64,000 bases of DNA from Thalassotalea_F euphylliae (GCF_042682785.1 NZ_JBHUIB010000012.1:744001-808000); one strand, 5' to 3'. Shown: positions 43,789-52,655, counted from the first letter of the stretch. Notes: generated by a model from the sequence alone, not told the origin. A program made the numbers and translations.

Positions 43789-45707
43789 CAACAAACATGC
43801 ATAACTGTCAGTTTTACTTTATTTTTCATGGCAATTTAGCTTTTTCTGCAATAGAAGAAGAACAGTTACCTGAAGTCATCGATCGCTGTTATCTACCACT
43901 ACTTGACTGGATTGAAGCAACTAAAACGCCTGTTGGTCTAGAACTTAGTGGTTTCTCGTTAGAAAAAATTACAGAACACAGGCCACGCTGGATTGAAAAA
44001 GCAACATCATTAATGTCTCAACGACTGCTGGAAATTGTTGCTAGCGGTTATATGCAATGTATTGGCCCCATCATGCCTTATAAGGCCAATGCGAAAAATC
44101 AGGAACTTGGCCTAGATACCTACAACGCATTGCTAGGCGTTTCTCCAAAAATTGCTTACGTCAATGAACAAACGTTCTCTCAGAGTCTGGTCGATGTGTA
44201 TGCTGAGGCAGGCTATGAGGCAATAGCCATGGAATGGAATAATGGCGCATTGGCCAATAAAAATTGGGTAGCTGATAACTCGTATAGGCCACAAGTTGTT
44301 AAAGGACAATCAACGACTTTACCTGTGCTTTGGACAGACAGCATTGCCTTTCAATTTTTTCAGCGCACCATTCATGGTGAGAAACCTATTTCAGATTATA
44401 TTTCAGCTGTGCGAAGTATGGTTGCTAGAGGCTATCAAGCAATTCCTGTTTACACGTCAGATATTGAGGTCATTAATTTTCGGCCTGGTCGCTTTGAAAC
44501 GGAAGCAACTATTGAAAATGATGAGTGGCAATTAGTTGCAGAAGTAACTGAACAACTTAAAGTCGATGGTCATATTGCGCTGCCTTCAGATGTCATTGGC
44601 CAGTTTGATTTTAACGTTGAACCTTTAGCGCTTACTTCTGCCAAATCACCTATTATCGTAAAAAAACAACGTAAGTACTCGCTAAGTCGCTGGGCCGCTT
44701 GTGGAAGAGGTGCTAGCTGGATAAATACTCTGTGTTACCGCTACTATCAGGAGCTTATCCAACAGGATAGTCACGCACATGAGTGGAAAACATTATTGAC
44801 CTACTGGGGGAGTGATTTTCGTACTCACACCACTGAGAAAAAATGGCACAAAGCCATATCTTTCCTCAGTAAGTTTCAGTGCCCTAGTATTGTCAATAAA
44901 CCGAGTCTCAAGGGCGATAAATGCTGGCAAATAAGTCATGAAAATGAGCAAATCAAAATTTCTTATTCAGGTACTGTGGTTGTGTTTAATCCGCTTAGGG
45001 GATTAGCACTCGACGGTATTTATTTCGACGATAATCGAGTACCTGTGGGTACAGTTAAGCATGGTGAATTGGAAGATATTGGTTTCGGTGCTGACTTTTA
45101 TACTGGAACAACAACAATTGAGTCGGCTGAAACAGGAAAAGTATCAGACCTCGTTAAGGTGAAAACTTACGATTTCGGAGAGTGTTCTGACGGCTTTATG
45201 TTGTCTGCTGTAATTCCACTTAAAGACGTTGCATCCATTGAAAAAGTTTGGCGATATGACTCTGCTACTAAACGATTAACTTTTTCAGCAAATTTGAAGC
45301 TCAATAAATTTGTAAGAGGGGCAATAAGGCTGGGCACGCTGACCTGTAGGCCAACTGACAAAGACACTCCTCTTTGGTATGAGCTGCATCAAGGACATCA
45401 TATAGCTGAACGCCATCAACTGTCGCCACAAGATGAGATTGATCAACATCTCCCCCAATCACTTATTCAAAGTTGTAAAAATGGTGTTGGTGCGACCGAA
45501 GGAAGCATAGTGATTGGTCAAGGAGATACCAGACTTCTTGATGTTAATATTGAGCAAAGTGTCGGTATGCCGTTTATTATGCTTCAACACTCGATAGCTA
45601 AGCATCACAAGCTCACGCGAATCTTTTTCAGCGTGCAGGAACTTGACGATACATTAAAGCCACAAGAGCAGCTATCGCATAGCTTGCAATACCATATCAA
45701 CTTGTAA
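43785..45707 (+). CDS. large protein with GH57-like (glycosidase/deacetylase barrel) N-terminal half
   Basis: A 636- or 640-aa protein. The N-terminal 300 residues resemble the GH57 and related deacetylase (beta/alpha) barrels: FYFIFHGNLAFSAIEEEQLPE near the start, CYLPLLDWIEATKTPVGLELSG, then YVNEQTFSQSLVDVYAEAGYEAI. The usual GH57 HQP is replaced by HGN. The C-terminal half (about 370-640) is probably beta-rich, as in GH57 and GH38-type proteins. No signal peptide is visible, so it acts in the cytoplasm. Start: TTG at 43785 overlaps the ATP-grasp stop; ATG at 43797 is as likely. It is the last gene of the operon. Activity unknown: a sugar-trimming, transferring or epimerising role on the glycan precursor is conceivable. 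Confidence 0.6.
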   Translation: MTTNMHNCQFYFIFHGNLAFSAIEEEQLPEVIDRCYLPLLDWIEATKTPVGLELSGFSLEKITEHRPRWIEKATSLMSQRLLEIVASGYMQCIGPIMPYKANAKNQELGLDTYNALLGVSPKIAYVNEQTFSQSLVDVYAEAGYEAIAMEWNNGALANKNWVADNSYRPQVVKGQSTTLPVLWTDSIAFQFFQRTIHGEKPISDYISAVRSMVARGYQAIPVYTSDIEVINFRPGRFETEATIENDEWQLVAEVTEQLKVDGHIALPSDVIGQFDFNVEPLALTSAKSPIIVKKQRKYSLSRWAACGRGASWINTLCYRYYQELIQQDSHAHEWKTLLTYWGSDFRTHTTEKKWHKAISFLSKFQCPSIVNKPSLKGDKCWQISHENEQIKISYSGTVVVFNPLRGLALDGIYFDDNRVPVGTVKHGELEDIGFGADFYTGTTTIESAETGKVSDLVKVKTYDFGECSDGFMLSAVIPLKDVASIEKVWRYDSATKRLTFSANLKLNKFVRGAIRLGTLTCRPTDKDTPLWYELHQGHHIAERHQLSPQDEIDQHLPQSLIQSCKNGVGATEGSIVIGQGDTRLLDVNIEQSVGMPFIMLQHSIAKHHKLTRIFFSVQELDDTLKPQEQLSHSLQYHINL

Positions 45708-45806
45708 CGTCAATTTCTCGGCAATAGCCGTCAATTATTTGTTGCGAAATCTGTTTACTACTTTAGAATCAAGCAATAATCATTATAAAAGCGGTATGTG
45801 TTAGGT

Positions 45807-47291
45807 ATGCAAGGTCAGAAGCAAATTATAGTTGCTGATAGTGATGCGGTGCGTTTGCATCAGCTGGAAACGGTGTTGGCATTCATCGGTGAACATTACA
45901 TTGCTTGCAAATATGAAGACCTACCCGCGACGCTGCAAAAAACCGAAAATATACTTACCGTGATAGTGGCAGGCAACGCACCAGCGCCTGTGCTAGAACT
46001 TGTCCAAAAGAACCCTAAATTTCCGTTCTTAACACACGATTTGCTTGATCAACACAGTATTAAAAACTGCGTTAATATCGTGGGTGATTTGTCTGTACCG
46101 CTAAATTATGCGCAACTGACAGAGATGATTCACCACTGTCATCAATATCATAATAAGTTGCCAAGCAAGTCGAGCAAAGGTAGCCAGCAAACACTGTTCC
46201 GCTCATTGGTGGGGGTTAGCCAGCCTATGCAGCAAGTGCGTTTTTTAATTGAGCAGGTTGCAAAAACAGCAGCTAACGTTTTAGTACTTGGTGAATCAGG
46301 TACAGGTAAAGAAGTTGTCGCGCGTAATATTCATAACCTATCAGATCGCAACAAAGGTCCATTTGTACCGGTAAACTGCGGTGCAATTCCCGGGGAGCTA
46401 TTAGAAAGCGAACTTTTTGGTCATGAAAAGGGCGCGTTTACGGGGGCTATATCCTCACGTAAAGGCCGTTTTGAGTTGGCAGAAGGCGGTACGCTATTCC
46501 TTGACGAAATAGGCGATATGCCACAGCCGATGCAAGTAAAGCTGTTACGGGTTCTTCAGGAAAGAACGTTTGAACGTGTAGGTGGTTCTAAAAGCATTAA
46601 AGCCAATGTGCGCATTGTTGCAGCTACTCACCAAAACTTAGAAGACATGATAAAGACAGGCGATTTTCGTGAAGATTTATTCTATCGCTTGAATGTTTTT
46701 CCGATTGAAACACCATCGCTACGAGAGCGAAAAGAAGACATCCCGTTGCTATTACAAGAACTCGTTTCACGTTTCGAAGCAGAGCAAGGTAGAACAGTAA
46801 GATTTACTGAAAAAGCGATTGAATCTCTTATGGAACACCCTTGGTCAGGTAATGTTCGCGAGCTGTCTAATTTGATCGAGCGCATGATTATTATGTATGG
46901 CGAGCAAGTGGTTAATGTCAGTGAATTGCCTCATAAATACCAACATATTGATGCCGACGAGTACCAACCAGAATACCCCGAAGAGTTACAAGAAAAAGAA
47001 GCAATAAATGAATTGTTTGCTGGCTTTGAATATAGTGACGACGATGTTGATGATGACTTTAATGTCGGCTTTGAAGATGAGCCGCAGCCAACCAGCCATT
47101 CTGGGCATCTACCTGCAGAAGGTATCAACCTAAAAGAGCATTTAGCTGAGCTTGAAGTGTCGCTGATAAATCAAGCGTTAGAGAAGCACGAGGGAGTTGT
47201 GGCAAGGGCAGCAGAACTGTTAGGGATGCGTCGAACCACACTCGTTGAAAAAATGCGAAAATATGACATTCAGAAGGACAAAGACGCGTAA
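45807..47291 (+). CDS. flrA: sigma-54-dependent flagellar master regulator FlrA/FleQ
   Basis: A 494-aa enhancer-binding protein at the top of the polar flagellar cascade. The N-terminal FleQ-type receiver-like domain (about 1-120) lacks the phospho-Asp (TVIVAGNAP where receivers have a D). The AAA+ domain has GESGTGKEVVARNIH, EKGAFTGAISSRKGRFELA (the GAFTGA loop that contacts sigma-54), LFLDEIGDMP and REDLFYRLNVFPIE. A Fis-type HTH ends the protein (VVARAAELLGMRRTTLVEKM). Between them is an unusually acidic linker (about 400-435, with SDDDVDDDF). The ATG at 45807 is favoured because the protein then begins MQGQ, like Vibrio FlrA homologues. No sigma-54 site precedes it, as expected. Confidence 0.93.
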   Translation: MQGQKQIIVADSDAVRLHQLETVLAFIGEHYIACKYEDLPATLQKTENILTVIVAGNAPAPVLELVQKNPKFPFLTHDLLDQHSIKNCVNIVGDLSVPLNYAQLTEMIHHCHQYHNKLPSKSSKGSQQTLFRSLVGVSQPMQQVRFLIEQVAKTAANVLVLGESGTGKEVVARNIHNLSDRNKGPFVPVNCGAIPGELLESELFGHEKGAFTGAISSRKGRFELAEGGTLFLDEIGDMPQPMQVKLLRVLQERTFERVGGSKSIKANVRIVAATHQNLEDMIKTGDFREDLFYRLNVFPIETPSLRERKEDIPLLLQELVSRFEAEQGRTVRFTEKAIESLMEHPWSGNVRELSNLIERMIIMYGEQVVNVSELPHKYQHIDADEYQPEYPEELQEKEAINELFAGFEYSDDDVDDDFNVGFEDEPQPTSHSGHLPAEGINLKEHLAELEVSLINQALEKHEGVVARAAELLGMRRTTLVEKMRKYDIQKDKDA

Positions 47292-47334
47292 GCGAAATCT
47301 TTGTACCCACTGAATTTATGTCATCAGCATATTT

Positions 47335-47625
47335 CTACGCGACAGGCTCGTGATGAACGACGCCTGCAATGCCTTCTTTTTTCGCCGCTTCAATCGCTGT
47401 TGCGATAATATCGTTATTGATTTCCAACTGCTCATCTAAAAGCTCTTGCTCTTCAATAACAATGTTGTCCCAGCCCTTTTTCATCATATAGCTTTCGATT
47501 GTCTCTAATTGCTCGTCAAGACTTTCGTTTTGGGTGAACAAGTTAAAGTTGTATCGATTACCTTTGATAAAGTTGCTGCTTTGTTCATTTTGCATTGATT
47601 CTGCAAAACCACTGACTACTAACAT
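47335..47625 (-). CDS. unknown 96-aa protein between flrA and flrB, with its own sigma-54-like promoter
   Basis: A short acidic protein, convergent with flrA and divergent from flrBC. It has no signal peptide that I would trust, although the first 12 residues are mildly hydrophobic (MLVVSGFAES). The middle (SLDEQLETIESYMMKKGWDNIVIEE) and the helix EINNDIIATAIEAAKKEGIAGVVHHEP look like a small alpha/beta fold. AAGG lies 9 bases before the ATG. I recognise no family. A sigma-54-like element 42-57 bases upstream suggests FlrA or FlrC control, making it a candidate new flagellar gene. Confidence 0.7.
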   Translation of the reverse strand: MLVVSGFAESMQNEQSSNFIKGNRYNFNLFTQNESLDEQLETIESYMMKKGWDNIVIEEQELLDEQLEINNDIIATAIEAAKKEGIAGVVHHEPVA

Positions 47626-47666
47626 AATAAACACCTTATAAAAGTTAATGTTGCGAATAGTGTCTA

Positions 47667-47682
47667 AGCTTTTTCTATGCCA
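47667..47682 (-). promoter_or_regulatory. sigma-54-like promoter of the unknown 96-aa gene
   Basis: On the minus strand: TGGCAT, AGAAA, AAGCT, with GG and GC at the correct 12-base offset. The expected start site would leave a leader of about 30 bases, well placed for the gene's ribosome site. Confidence 0.6.
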
Positions 47683-47840
47683 ACTTGTAAAGTGTTTGTA
47701 ATGTATTGTTTTAAATGAATTAATTTTCCCTTGTTGGAGAATTGGTCATCGATGTATATATTCTTCATTTCGGGATCGACAAAATATTGTCACCTCTGAT
47801 TTTTTACTCTTATTGCTTGATATATATAGTAAAAATTCAT

Positions 47841-47856
47841 TGGCATTAAAAATGCT
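47841..47856 (+). promoter_or_regulatory. sigma-54 promoter of flrBC
   Basis: TGGCAT, TAAAA, ATGCT with GG and GC correctly spaced, 34 bases before flrB. FlrA with sigma-54 is known to drive flrBC in Vibrio cholerae, which supports the reading. Confidence 0.75.
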
Positions 47857-47890
47857 TTATTCCGATTGAATTAGTAATCGGGTGAGCATT

Positions 47891-49063
47891 ATGGCTACAG
47901 CATTCAATACCTCCGTTGACAGTGCAAACGACTTGTTTAACCAAGCGAGTTTTGCATTTGAAGACCACAGTGACAATTTAAGTCAAGAAGCCTTTGTGGG
48001 CGAGCTTGCTTTCTTACGTCAGCAAAGTAGTCAGTTAGGGCACCTTATTGATGTGATGCCGACAGGTGTCGTCATTCTGGACGGCAATGGTGTTGTTGTT
48101 AAAGTGAATAAATTTGCGAGCCAATTATTGGATGAGCCTTTGTTAGGGCAACCTTGGTTCGACATCATCAAACGCTCTTTTAAACCACGTGCCGACGATT
48201 GGCATGAGGTCTCTCTTAAAGATGGTCGACGGGTTAAATTAGAAATTACCACACTAGGCAGTCAGCCAGGTCAGCTTATTATGATTACTGACCTAACCGA
48301 AACTCGATTACTACAAGACAAACTCGGTCAATTACAACGCCTTTCGTCGCTTGGACGCATGGTATCAAAATTAGCACACCAGATTCGAACACCACTTTCA
48401 GCGGCTATGTTATACGGTGCAAACCTGAAGAGTGATAGCTTAAGTGAGTCAGCCAAGTCGAGTTTTCAAGATAAGTTGATGTCTCGATTAGAAGATTTAG
48501 AGCAGCAAGTAAATGACATGTTGCTGTTTGCAAAAAGTGGTAATCAGCAGGTTGTTTCTACCCTAAATGTCAATGAGCTGGCACAAAAATCAGTCGCGTC
48601 TATGGAAGCGCTGATAGAGAAAACAGAAAGCGAAGTTTCATTGAATTTGTGTGAACGTCACTGCCAGGTACTTGGCAACGAAAGTGCGCTTTGTGGTGCC
48701 ATTCAAAACCTTATACATAACAGCTTAGAGGTTATTAAGCGTAACGCTAAAATTTCTATCACAGTCGAAAGTCATGGTCAGTACGTTTACATCAGTGTGA
48801 AAGACAACGGTAAAGGCATTGATAAATCACTTGCGGACAAAATATTTGAACCTTTCTTCACATCGCGTGTGACAGGTACGGGCCTAGGATTAGCTGTTGT
48901 TAAATCGGTAGCGACTGCCCATCAAGGCGATGTCAAATTAATTAGCGGGCCTGAAGAAGGTGCTAATTTCTGCATCAAATTACCCTTATTAGTTGGTGGT
49001 AACGCGCCAATGTCACAACCTGTCGACCTTACTCAGCAGTTTCAGGAGGTAGCACATGGCTAA
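47891..49063 (+). CDS. flrB: flagellar sensor histidine kinase FlrB/FleS
   Basis: A 390-aa soluble kinase that phosphorylates FlrC. It has a PAS domain (about 45-135: LIDVMPTGVVILDGNGVVV), the dimerisation/phosphoacceptor helix with His163 in KLAHQIRTPLSAAM, and an ATPase domain with NLIHNSLEVI, VKDNGKGID and GTGLGLAVVKS. There is no transmembrane segment, in line with sensing a cytoplasmic signal from the flagellar export gate. ATG at 47891 is chosen; a GTG three codons earlier is possible. It overlaps flrC by 8 bases. Confidence 0.95.
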   Translation: MATAFNTSVDSANDLFNQASFAFEDHSDNLSQEAFVGELAFLRQQSSQLGHLIDVMPTGVVILDGNGVVVKVNKFASQLLDEPLLGQPWFDIIKRSFKPRADDWHEVSLKDGRRVKLEITTLGSQPGQLIMITDLTETRLLQDKLGQLQRLSSLGRMVSKLAHQIRTPLSAAMLYGANLKSDSLSESAKSSFQDKLMSRLEDLEQQVNDMLLFAKSGNQQVVSTLNVNELAQKSVASMEALIEKTESEVSLNLCERHCQVLGNESALCGAIQNLIHNSLEVIKRNAKISITVESHGQYVYISVKDNGKGIDKSLADKIFEPFFTSRVTGTGLGLAVVKSVATAHQGDVKLISGPEEGANFCIKLPLLVGGNAPMSQPVDLTQQFQEVAHG

Positions 49064-50393
49064 CAGTAAAATACTTGTCGTTGAAGATGACGCAGGTTTG
49101 CGTGAAGCATTAGTCGATACATTACAACTTGGCGGTTATCAATGCATTGAAGCTGACTCTGGCGAACAAGCGCTACTGCAATTAAAAAATCACAGCGTTG
49201 ATCTCGTTGTCAGCGATGTTCAAATGGGCGGAATGTCAGGTCTATCTTTGCTTAAAAGTATAAAAGCGCAGTTTGCGCAGCTTCCTGTTTTGTTGATGAC
49301 AGCGTATGGCACCATCGACGATGCGGTGCAAGCAATGAAAGATGGCGCAAGCAATTACATGGCGAAGCCATTTGCCCCCGAAGTGTTACTCAACATGGTG
49401 GGGCAGTACGCACCTATTACCCAAATAGATAAGCAAGAGCCCATTGTTGCTGATGCCAAAAGTCTAGAGTTACTTAGCTTAGCAAGAAAAGTAGCGAGTA
49501 CTGATGCATCAGTAATGGTATTAGGCCCAAGTGGGTCGGGTAAAGAGGTTTTGTCACAATACGTTCATAATCATTCTGCTCGTGCCGAACAGCCGTTTGT
49601 CGCAATTAACTGTGCGGCTATTCCGGAAAACATGCTTGAAGCAACGTTATTTGGTTACGAAAAAGGCGCCTTTACAGGCGCAATTTCTGCGTGTCCTGGC
49701 AAGTTTGAACAAGCACAGGGTGGCACCATTCTGTTGGATGAGATCACAGAAATGGACTTAGGCTTACAGGCTAAAATTCTGCGTGTGCTTCAAGAACGAG
49801 AAGTTGAGCGTCTGGGTGGTCGTAAAACTATCTCTCTCGATGTTCGCGTTATTGCAACCAGTAACCGAGATTTGAAAGAAGCAGTGGCTGAAGGCAAGTT
49901 TAGAGAAGATTTATACTACCGTTTGAATGTATTTCCACTGACTTGGCTGCCATTAGGCGAACGACGTGACGATATTATCCCGCTGGCCAAGCATCTTATT
50001 GATGTTCATGCGCAGCGAAATGGCCAAGCCATTCCTGAGTTAAGCAATTGTGCACGGAGTAAAATGCTTGCATATGGCTGGCCGGGCAATGTGCGTGAGT
50101 TGGACAATGTGATTCAGCGCGCGTTGATTTTGCACTCAGATGAAAAAGTGACAGCAGGCGACATACTCATCGAAAACTTTGATACGCAGATCCAAGTCAC
50201 ACCAGCCGTTGATGAGCGAGATGACAAGTTGGGTAACGAGTTAAAGCAGCAAGAGCACCAAATCATCTTAGATACGTTGCAGGCGTGTAACGGCAGCAGA
50301 AAAGAAGTTGCTGAACGACTGGGTATTAGTCCGCGTACGTTGAGATACAAAATTGCCAAAATGCGTGATCACGGTATAGAAATACCCGCTTAA
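49056..50393 (+). CDS. flrC: sigma-54-dependent flagellar response regulator FlrC/FleR
   Basis: A 445-aa activator of mid-class flagellar genes. The receiver domain has Asp11/Asp12 (VVEDDAG) and phospho-acceptor Asp54 (VVSDVQMGG), with the Lys of MAKPF. The AAA+ domain shows GPSGSGKEVLSQYVH, EKGAFTGAISACPGKFEQA, ILLDEITEM and REDLYYRLNVFPL. The HTH is SRKEVAERLGISPRTLRYKI at the C-terminus. A terminator follows, then the fliE operon that it probably activates. Confidence 0.95.
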   Translation: MANSKILVVEDDAGLREALVDTLQLGGYQCIEADSGEQALLQLKNHSVDLVVSDVQMGGMSGLSLLKSIKAQFAQLPVLLMTAYGTIDDAVQAMKDGASNYMAKPFAPEVLLNMVGQYAPITQIDKQEPIVADAKSLELLSLARKVASTDASVMVLGPSGSGKEVLSQYVHNHSARAEQPFVAINCAAIPENMLEATLFGYEKGAFTGAISACPGKFEQAQGGTILLDEITEMDLGLQAKILRVLQEREVERLGGRKTISLDVRVIATSNRDLKEAVAEGKFREDLYYRLNVFPLTWLPLGERRDDIIPLAKHLIDVHAQRNGQAIPELSNCARSKMLAYGWPGNVRELDNVIQRALILHSDEKVTAGDILIENFDTQIQVTPAVDERDDKLGNELKQQEHQIILDTLQACNGSRKEVAERLGISPRTLRYKIAKMRDHGIEIPA

Positions 50394-50421
50394 TTATTGA
50401 ACGCGTAAAATAATTCCACCA

Positions 50422-50466
50422 GCCACACTAGGTTTTTCCATCGCCTAGTGTGGCACTTTTCTTTTA
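50422..50466 (+). terminator. rho-independent terminator after flrC
   Basis: GCCACACTAGG, 11-base loop, CCTAGTGTGGC, then ACTTTTCTTTT: a perfect 11-bp stem with T-rich tail. Confidence 0.85.
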
Positions 50467-50508
50467 TTTTTCAATTGCATACCCTTCTATAATAATTTTG
50501 TTTTTCCT

Positions 50509-50524
50509 TGGCACCATGCTTGCT
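50509..50524 (+). promoter_or_regulatory. sigma-54 promoter of fliEFGHIJ
   Basis: TGGCAC, CATGC, TTGCT, an almost perfect -24/-12 element, 53 bases before fliE. Confidence 0.88.
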
Positions 50525-50577
50525 TTATTAGTCATTAACAAGCTGAACAACAGTTTTTTGACATAAGCGAGATGGTC

Positions 50578-50901
50578 ATGGATATCAAAGCAAATTCACT
50601 ATTAGCACAAATGCAAAGTATGGCGACGGAAGCGACTGGCAACCGAACAATGCCAATGCAGCAAGTTAATCCATCGTCGCAAGATTTTGGCAATATGTTT
50701 AAGCAAGCCATCAATACGGTTAACGAGCTTCAACAAGATGCGGGTGCAAAACGCACTGCGTTTGAGTTGGGTGACGATAAAGTGACTTTGGCAGAAACCA
50801 TGATTGCCGCACAGAAATCGAGTGTTGCTTTTGAAGCAACAGTGCAAGTGCGAAATAAATTTGTTGAAGCGTACAAAGAAATCATGAGTATGCCGGTTTA
50901 A
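50578..50901 (+). CDS. fliE: flagellar hook-basal body complex protein FliE
   Basis: A 107-aa rod-MS ring junction protein, exported early. The segment FGNMFKQAINTVNELQQDAGAKRTAFE and the C-terminal LAETMIAAQKSSVAFEATVQVRNKFVEAYKEIMSMPV are the FliE signature. ATG at 50578 (MDIKA) is preferred; an ATG two codons earlier (50572) is also possible, and the ribosome site is weak for both. It is the first gene of fliEFGHIJ. Confidence 0.94.
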   Translation: MDIKANSLLAQMQSMATEATGNRTMPMQQVNPSSQDFGNMFKQAINTVNELQQDAGAKRTAFELGDDKVTLAETMIAAQKSSVAFEATVQVRNKFVEAYKEIMSMPV

Positions 50902-50933
50902 CGGTCGACTTACTAAATTAGTGGAGAAGTAGA

Positions 50934-52655
50934 GTGGCTGATATAAGTAATAGTTCGACAGCAATGGCAACCGCAGATGGCGGCAACGACTTGATTGTGG
51001 ATAACGATGATGTCGTTGAAGAGCAGAAGTCGGGGTTTGCAGCAACACTAGGTAATGTTGATGTACTGCGTCAAGTGACGCTTATTATGGCGCTAGCAAT
51101 ATGTTTGGCTATCGCTGTGTTTGTGATCATGTGGGCAAACCAACCAGAGTTTCGTGTTCTGGCAAAGCTTCCTACTCAACAACTTATTCAAACCATGGAC
51201 TTTCTTGACGCTAACAAAGTCGAATACAGCCAAGAAAACAATACCATTTCGGTTCGCGTTGACCAATACCAAGATATTAAGCTGATGTTGGCTCGTGAGG
51301 GTTTAACGGAAGAGCCCAATCAAGGTAACGACATTATCATGCAAGACATGGGCTTTGGCGTGAGCCAGCGCCTAGAAAGTGAGCGACTGAAGCATAGTCG
51401 AGAAATGCAATTAGCACGCACTATTGAACAGTTACAGTCGGTACACCGTGCGAAAGTTTTGTTAGCGATTCCAAGAGACAATGTATTTGCGCGTAAGCAA
51501 AAGAACCCATCTGCAACAGTAGTACTCAACCTTCAACGCGGTCGTGTAATGTCTTCAGAAGAAGTTGATTCTGTCGTTGATATCATCGCATCTGCAGTAC
51601 AAGGCATGTCTCCAAACCGAGTAACGGTGACTGATCAAAACGGTCGTTTATTGAACTCGGGTAGTCAAGATTCTATTTCTTCTCGCTCTCGTAAAGAGTT
51701 TGAAATCGAACAAAAGCGTGAGCAAGAGTACATGGATAAAATCGATACGATCTTAATCCCTGTGGTAGGTCTAGGAAACTATACGGCACAAGTCGATGTG
51801 ACGATGGACTTCACCAATAGCGAAGAAACGTCTCGTCGCTATAATCCTGATTTACCTGCGCTGCGCAGTGAAATGAAAGTAGAAGATAGTTCCATTGGTG
51901 GTAGCCTAGGCGGTATTCCTGGTGCATTGACCAACCAGCCGCCATTAGAGTCTGATATTCCTGAACAAGCAGGCGGTGGCAACGCGCAAAAAGTGATGCC
52001 TTCACGTAAGCACTCTGAATCAACTAAAAACTACGAGCTAGACGAGTCTATTAGTTATACCAAACAGCAGACCGGTGTTATTCGTCGTATTAGCGTGTCT
52101 GTTGCACTTGATTATGTCGGTGGCACAAGTGCTGAAGGCGAACCAACGCAATCACCGCGCTCAGTTCAAGAGTTGGCCAATATTCGTCGCCTTCTACAAG
52201 GCAGTATTGGGTTTGATATGCAACGTGGCGATACACTTGAGGTTGTAACTTTACCATTTTCTCGCGTTGACCTTGGTGAAGCCGAAGAATTGCCAGTATA
52301 TGAACAACCATGGTTTATGCAAACGCTTAAACTTGTCATGGGCGCGCTGGTTATTATCGTATTGATTCTTGCGGTTATTCGTCCAATGTTGAAACGTTTA
52401 ATCTACCCAGAACAAACGCCTGCGGATTACGGTGATAAGTCACTCGACTCGCATGTTGATCTAGGTGATGAAACGATGGATATGTTAACATCGGACTTTG
52501 ATGCAGGGGCGGTAGGCTTTGCGCCAGATGGTAGCTTACAGCTGCCAGACTTGCATCGCGATGAAGATGTACTAAAAGCAGTTCGTGCGCTTGTTGCTAA
52601 CGAGCCAGAACTATCGTCACAAGTAGTGAAAAGTTGGTTGAGCGAAGATGAGTGA
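50934..52655 (+). CDS. fliF: flagellar MS-ring protein FliF
   Basis: A 573-aa inner membrane protein that nucleates the basal body. Transmembrane helices are near 45-66 (VTLIMALAICLAIAVFVIMW) and 460-480 (LKLVMGALVIIVLILAVI). Ring-building motifs lie between: EFRVLAKL, DIIMQDMGFGVSQRLESERLKHSREMQLARTI, and the RVHVAI-equivalent AKVLLAIP. The cytoplasmic C-terminus (EPELSSQVVKSWLSEDE) binds FliG. It starts with GTG, with GGAGAAG upstream, and overlaps fliG by 8 bases. Confidence 0.96.
   Translation: MADISNSSTAMATADGGNDLIVDNDDVVEEQKSGFAATLGNVDVLRQVTLIMALAICLAIAVFVIMWANQPEFRVLAKLPTQQLIQTMDFLDANKVEYSQENNTISVRVDQYQDIKLMLAREGLTEEPNQGNDIIMQDMGFGVSQRLESERLKHSREMQLARTIEQLQSVHRAKVLLAIPRDNVFARKQKNPSATVVLNLQRGRVMSSEEVDSVVDIIASAVQGMSPNRVTVTDQNGRLLNSGSQDSISSRSRKEFEIEQKREQEYMDKIDTILIPVVGLGNYTAQVDVTMDFTNSEETSRRYNPDLPALRSEMKVEDSSIGGSLGGIPGALTNQPPLESDIPEQAGGGNAQKVMPSRKHSESTKNYELDESISYTKQQTGVIRRISVSVALDYVGGTSAEGEPTQSPRSVQELANIRRLLQGSIGFDMQRGDTLEVVTLPFSRVDLGEAEELPVYEQPWFMQTLKLVMGALVIIVLILAVIRPMLKRLIYPEQTPADYGDKSLDSHVDLGDETMDMLTSDFDAGAVGFAPDGSLQLPDLHRDEDVLKAVRALVANEPELSSQVVKSWLSEDE

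Noticed and set aside
28860..45707. Glycosylation island as a recent mobile insertion
   Set aside because: No integrase, transposase, tRNA, direct repeats or obvious shift in base composition at the borders, and both ends carry regulatory elements of the flagellar type. Older horizontal gain is still possible.
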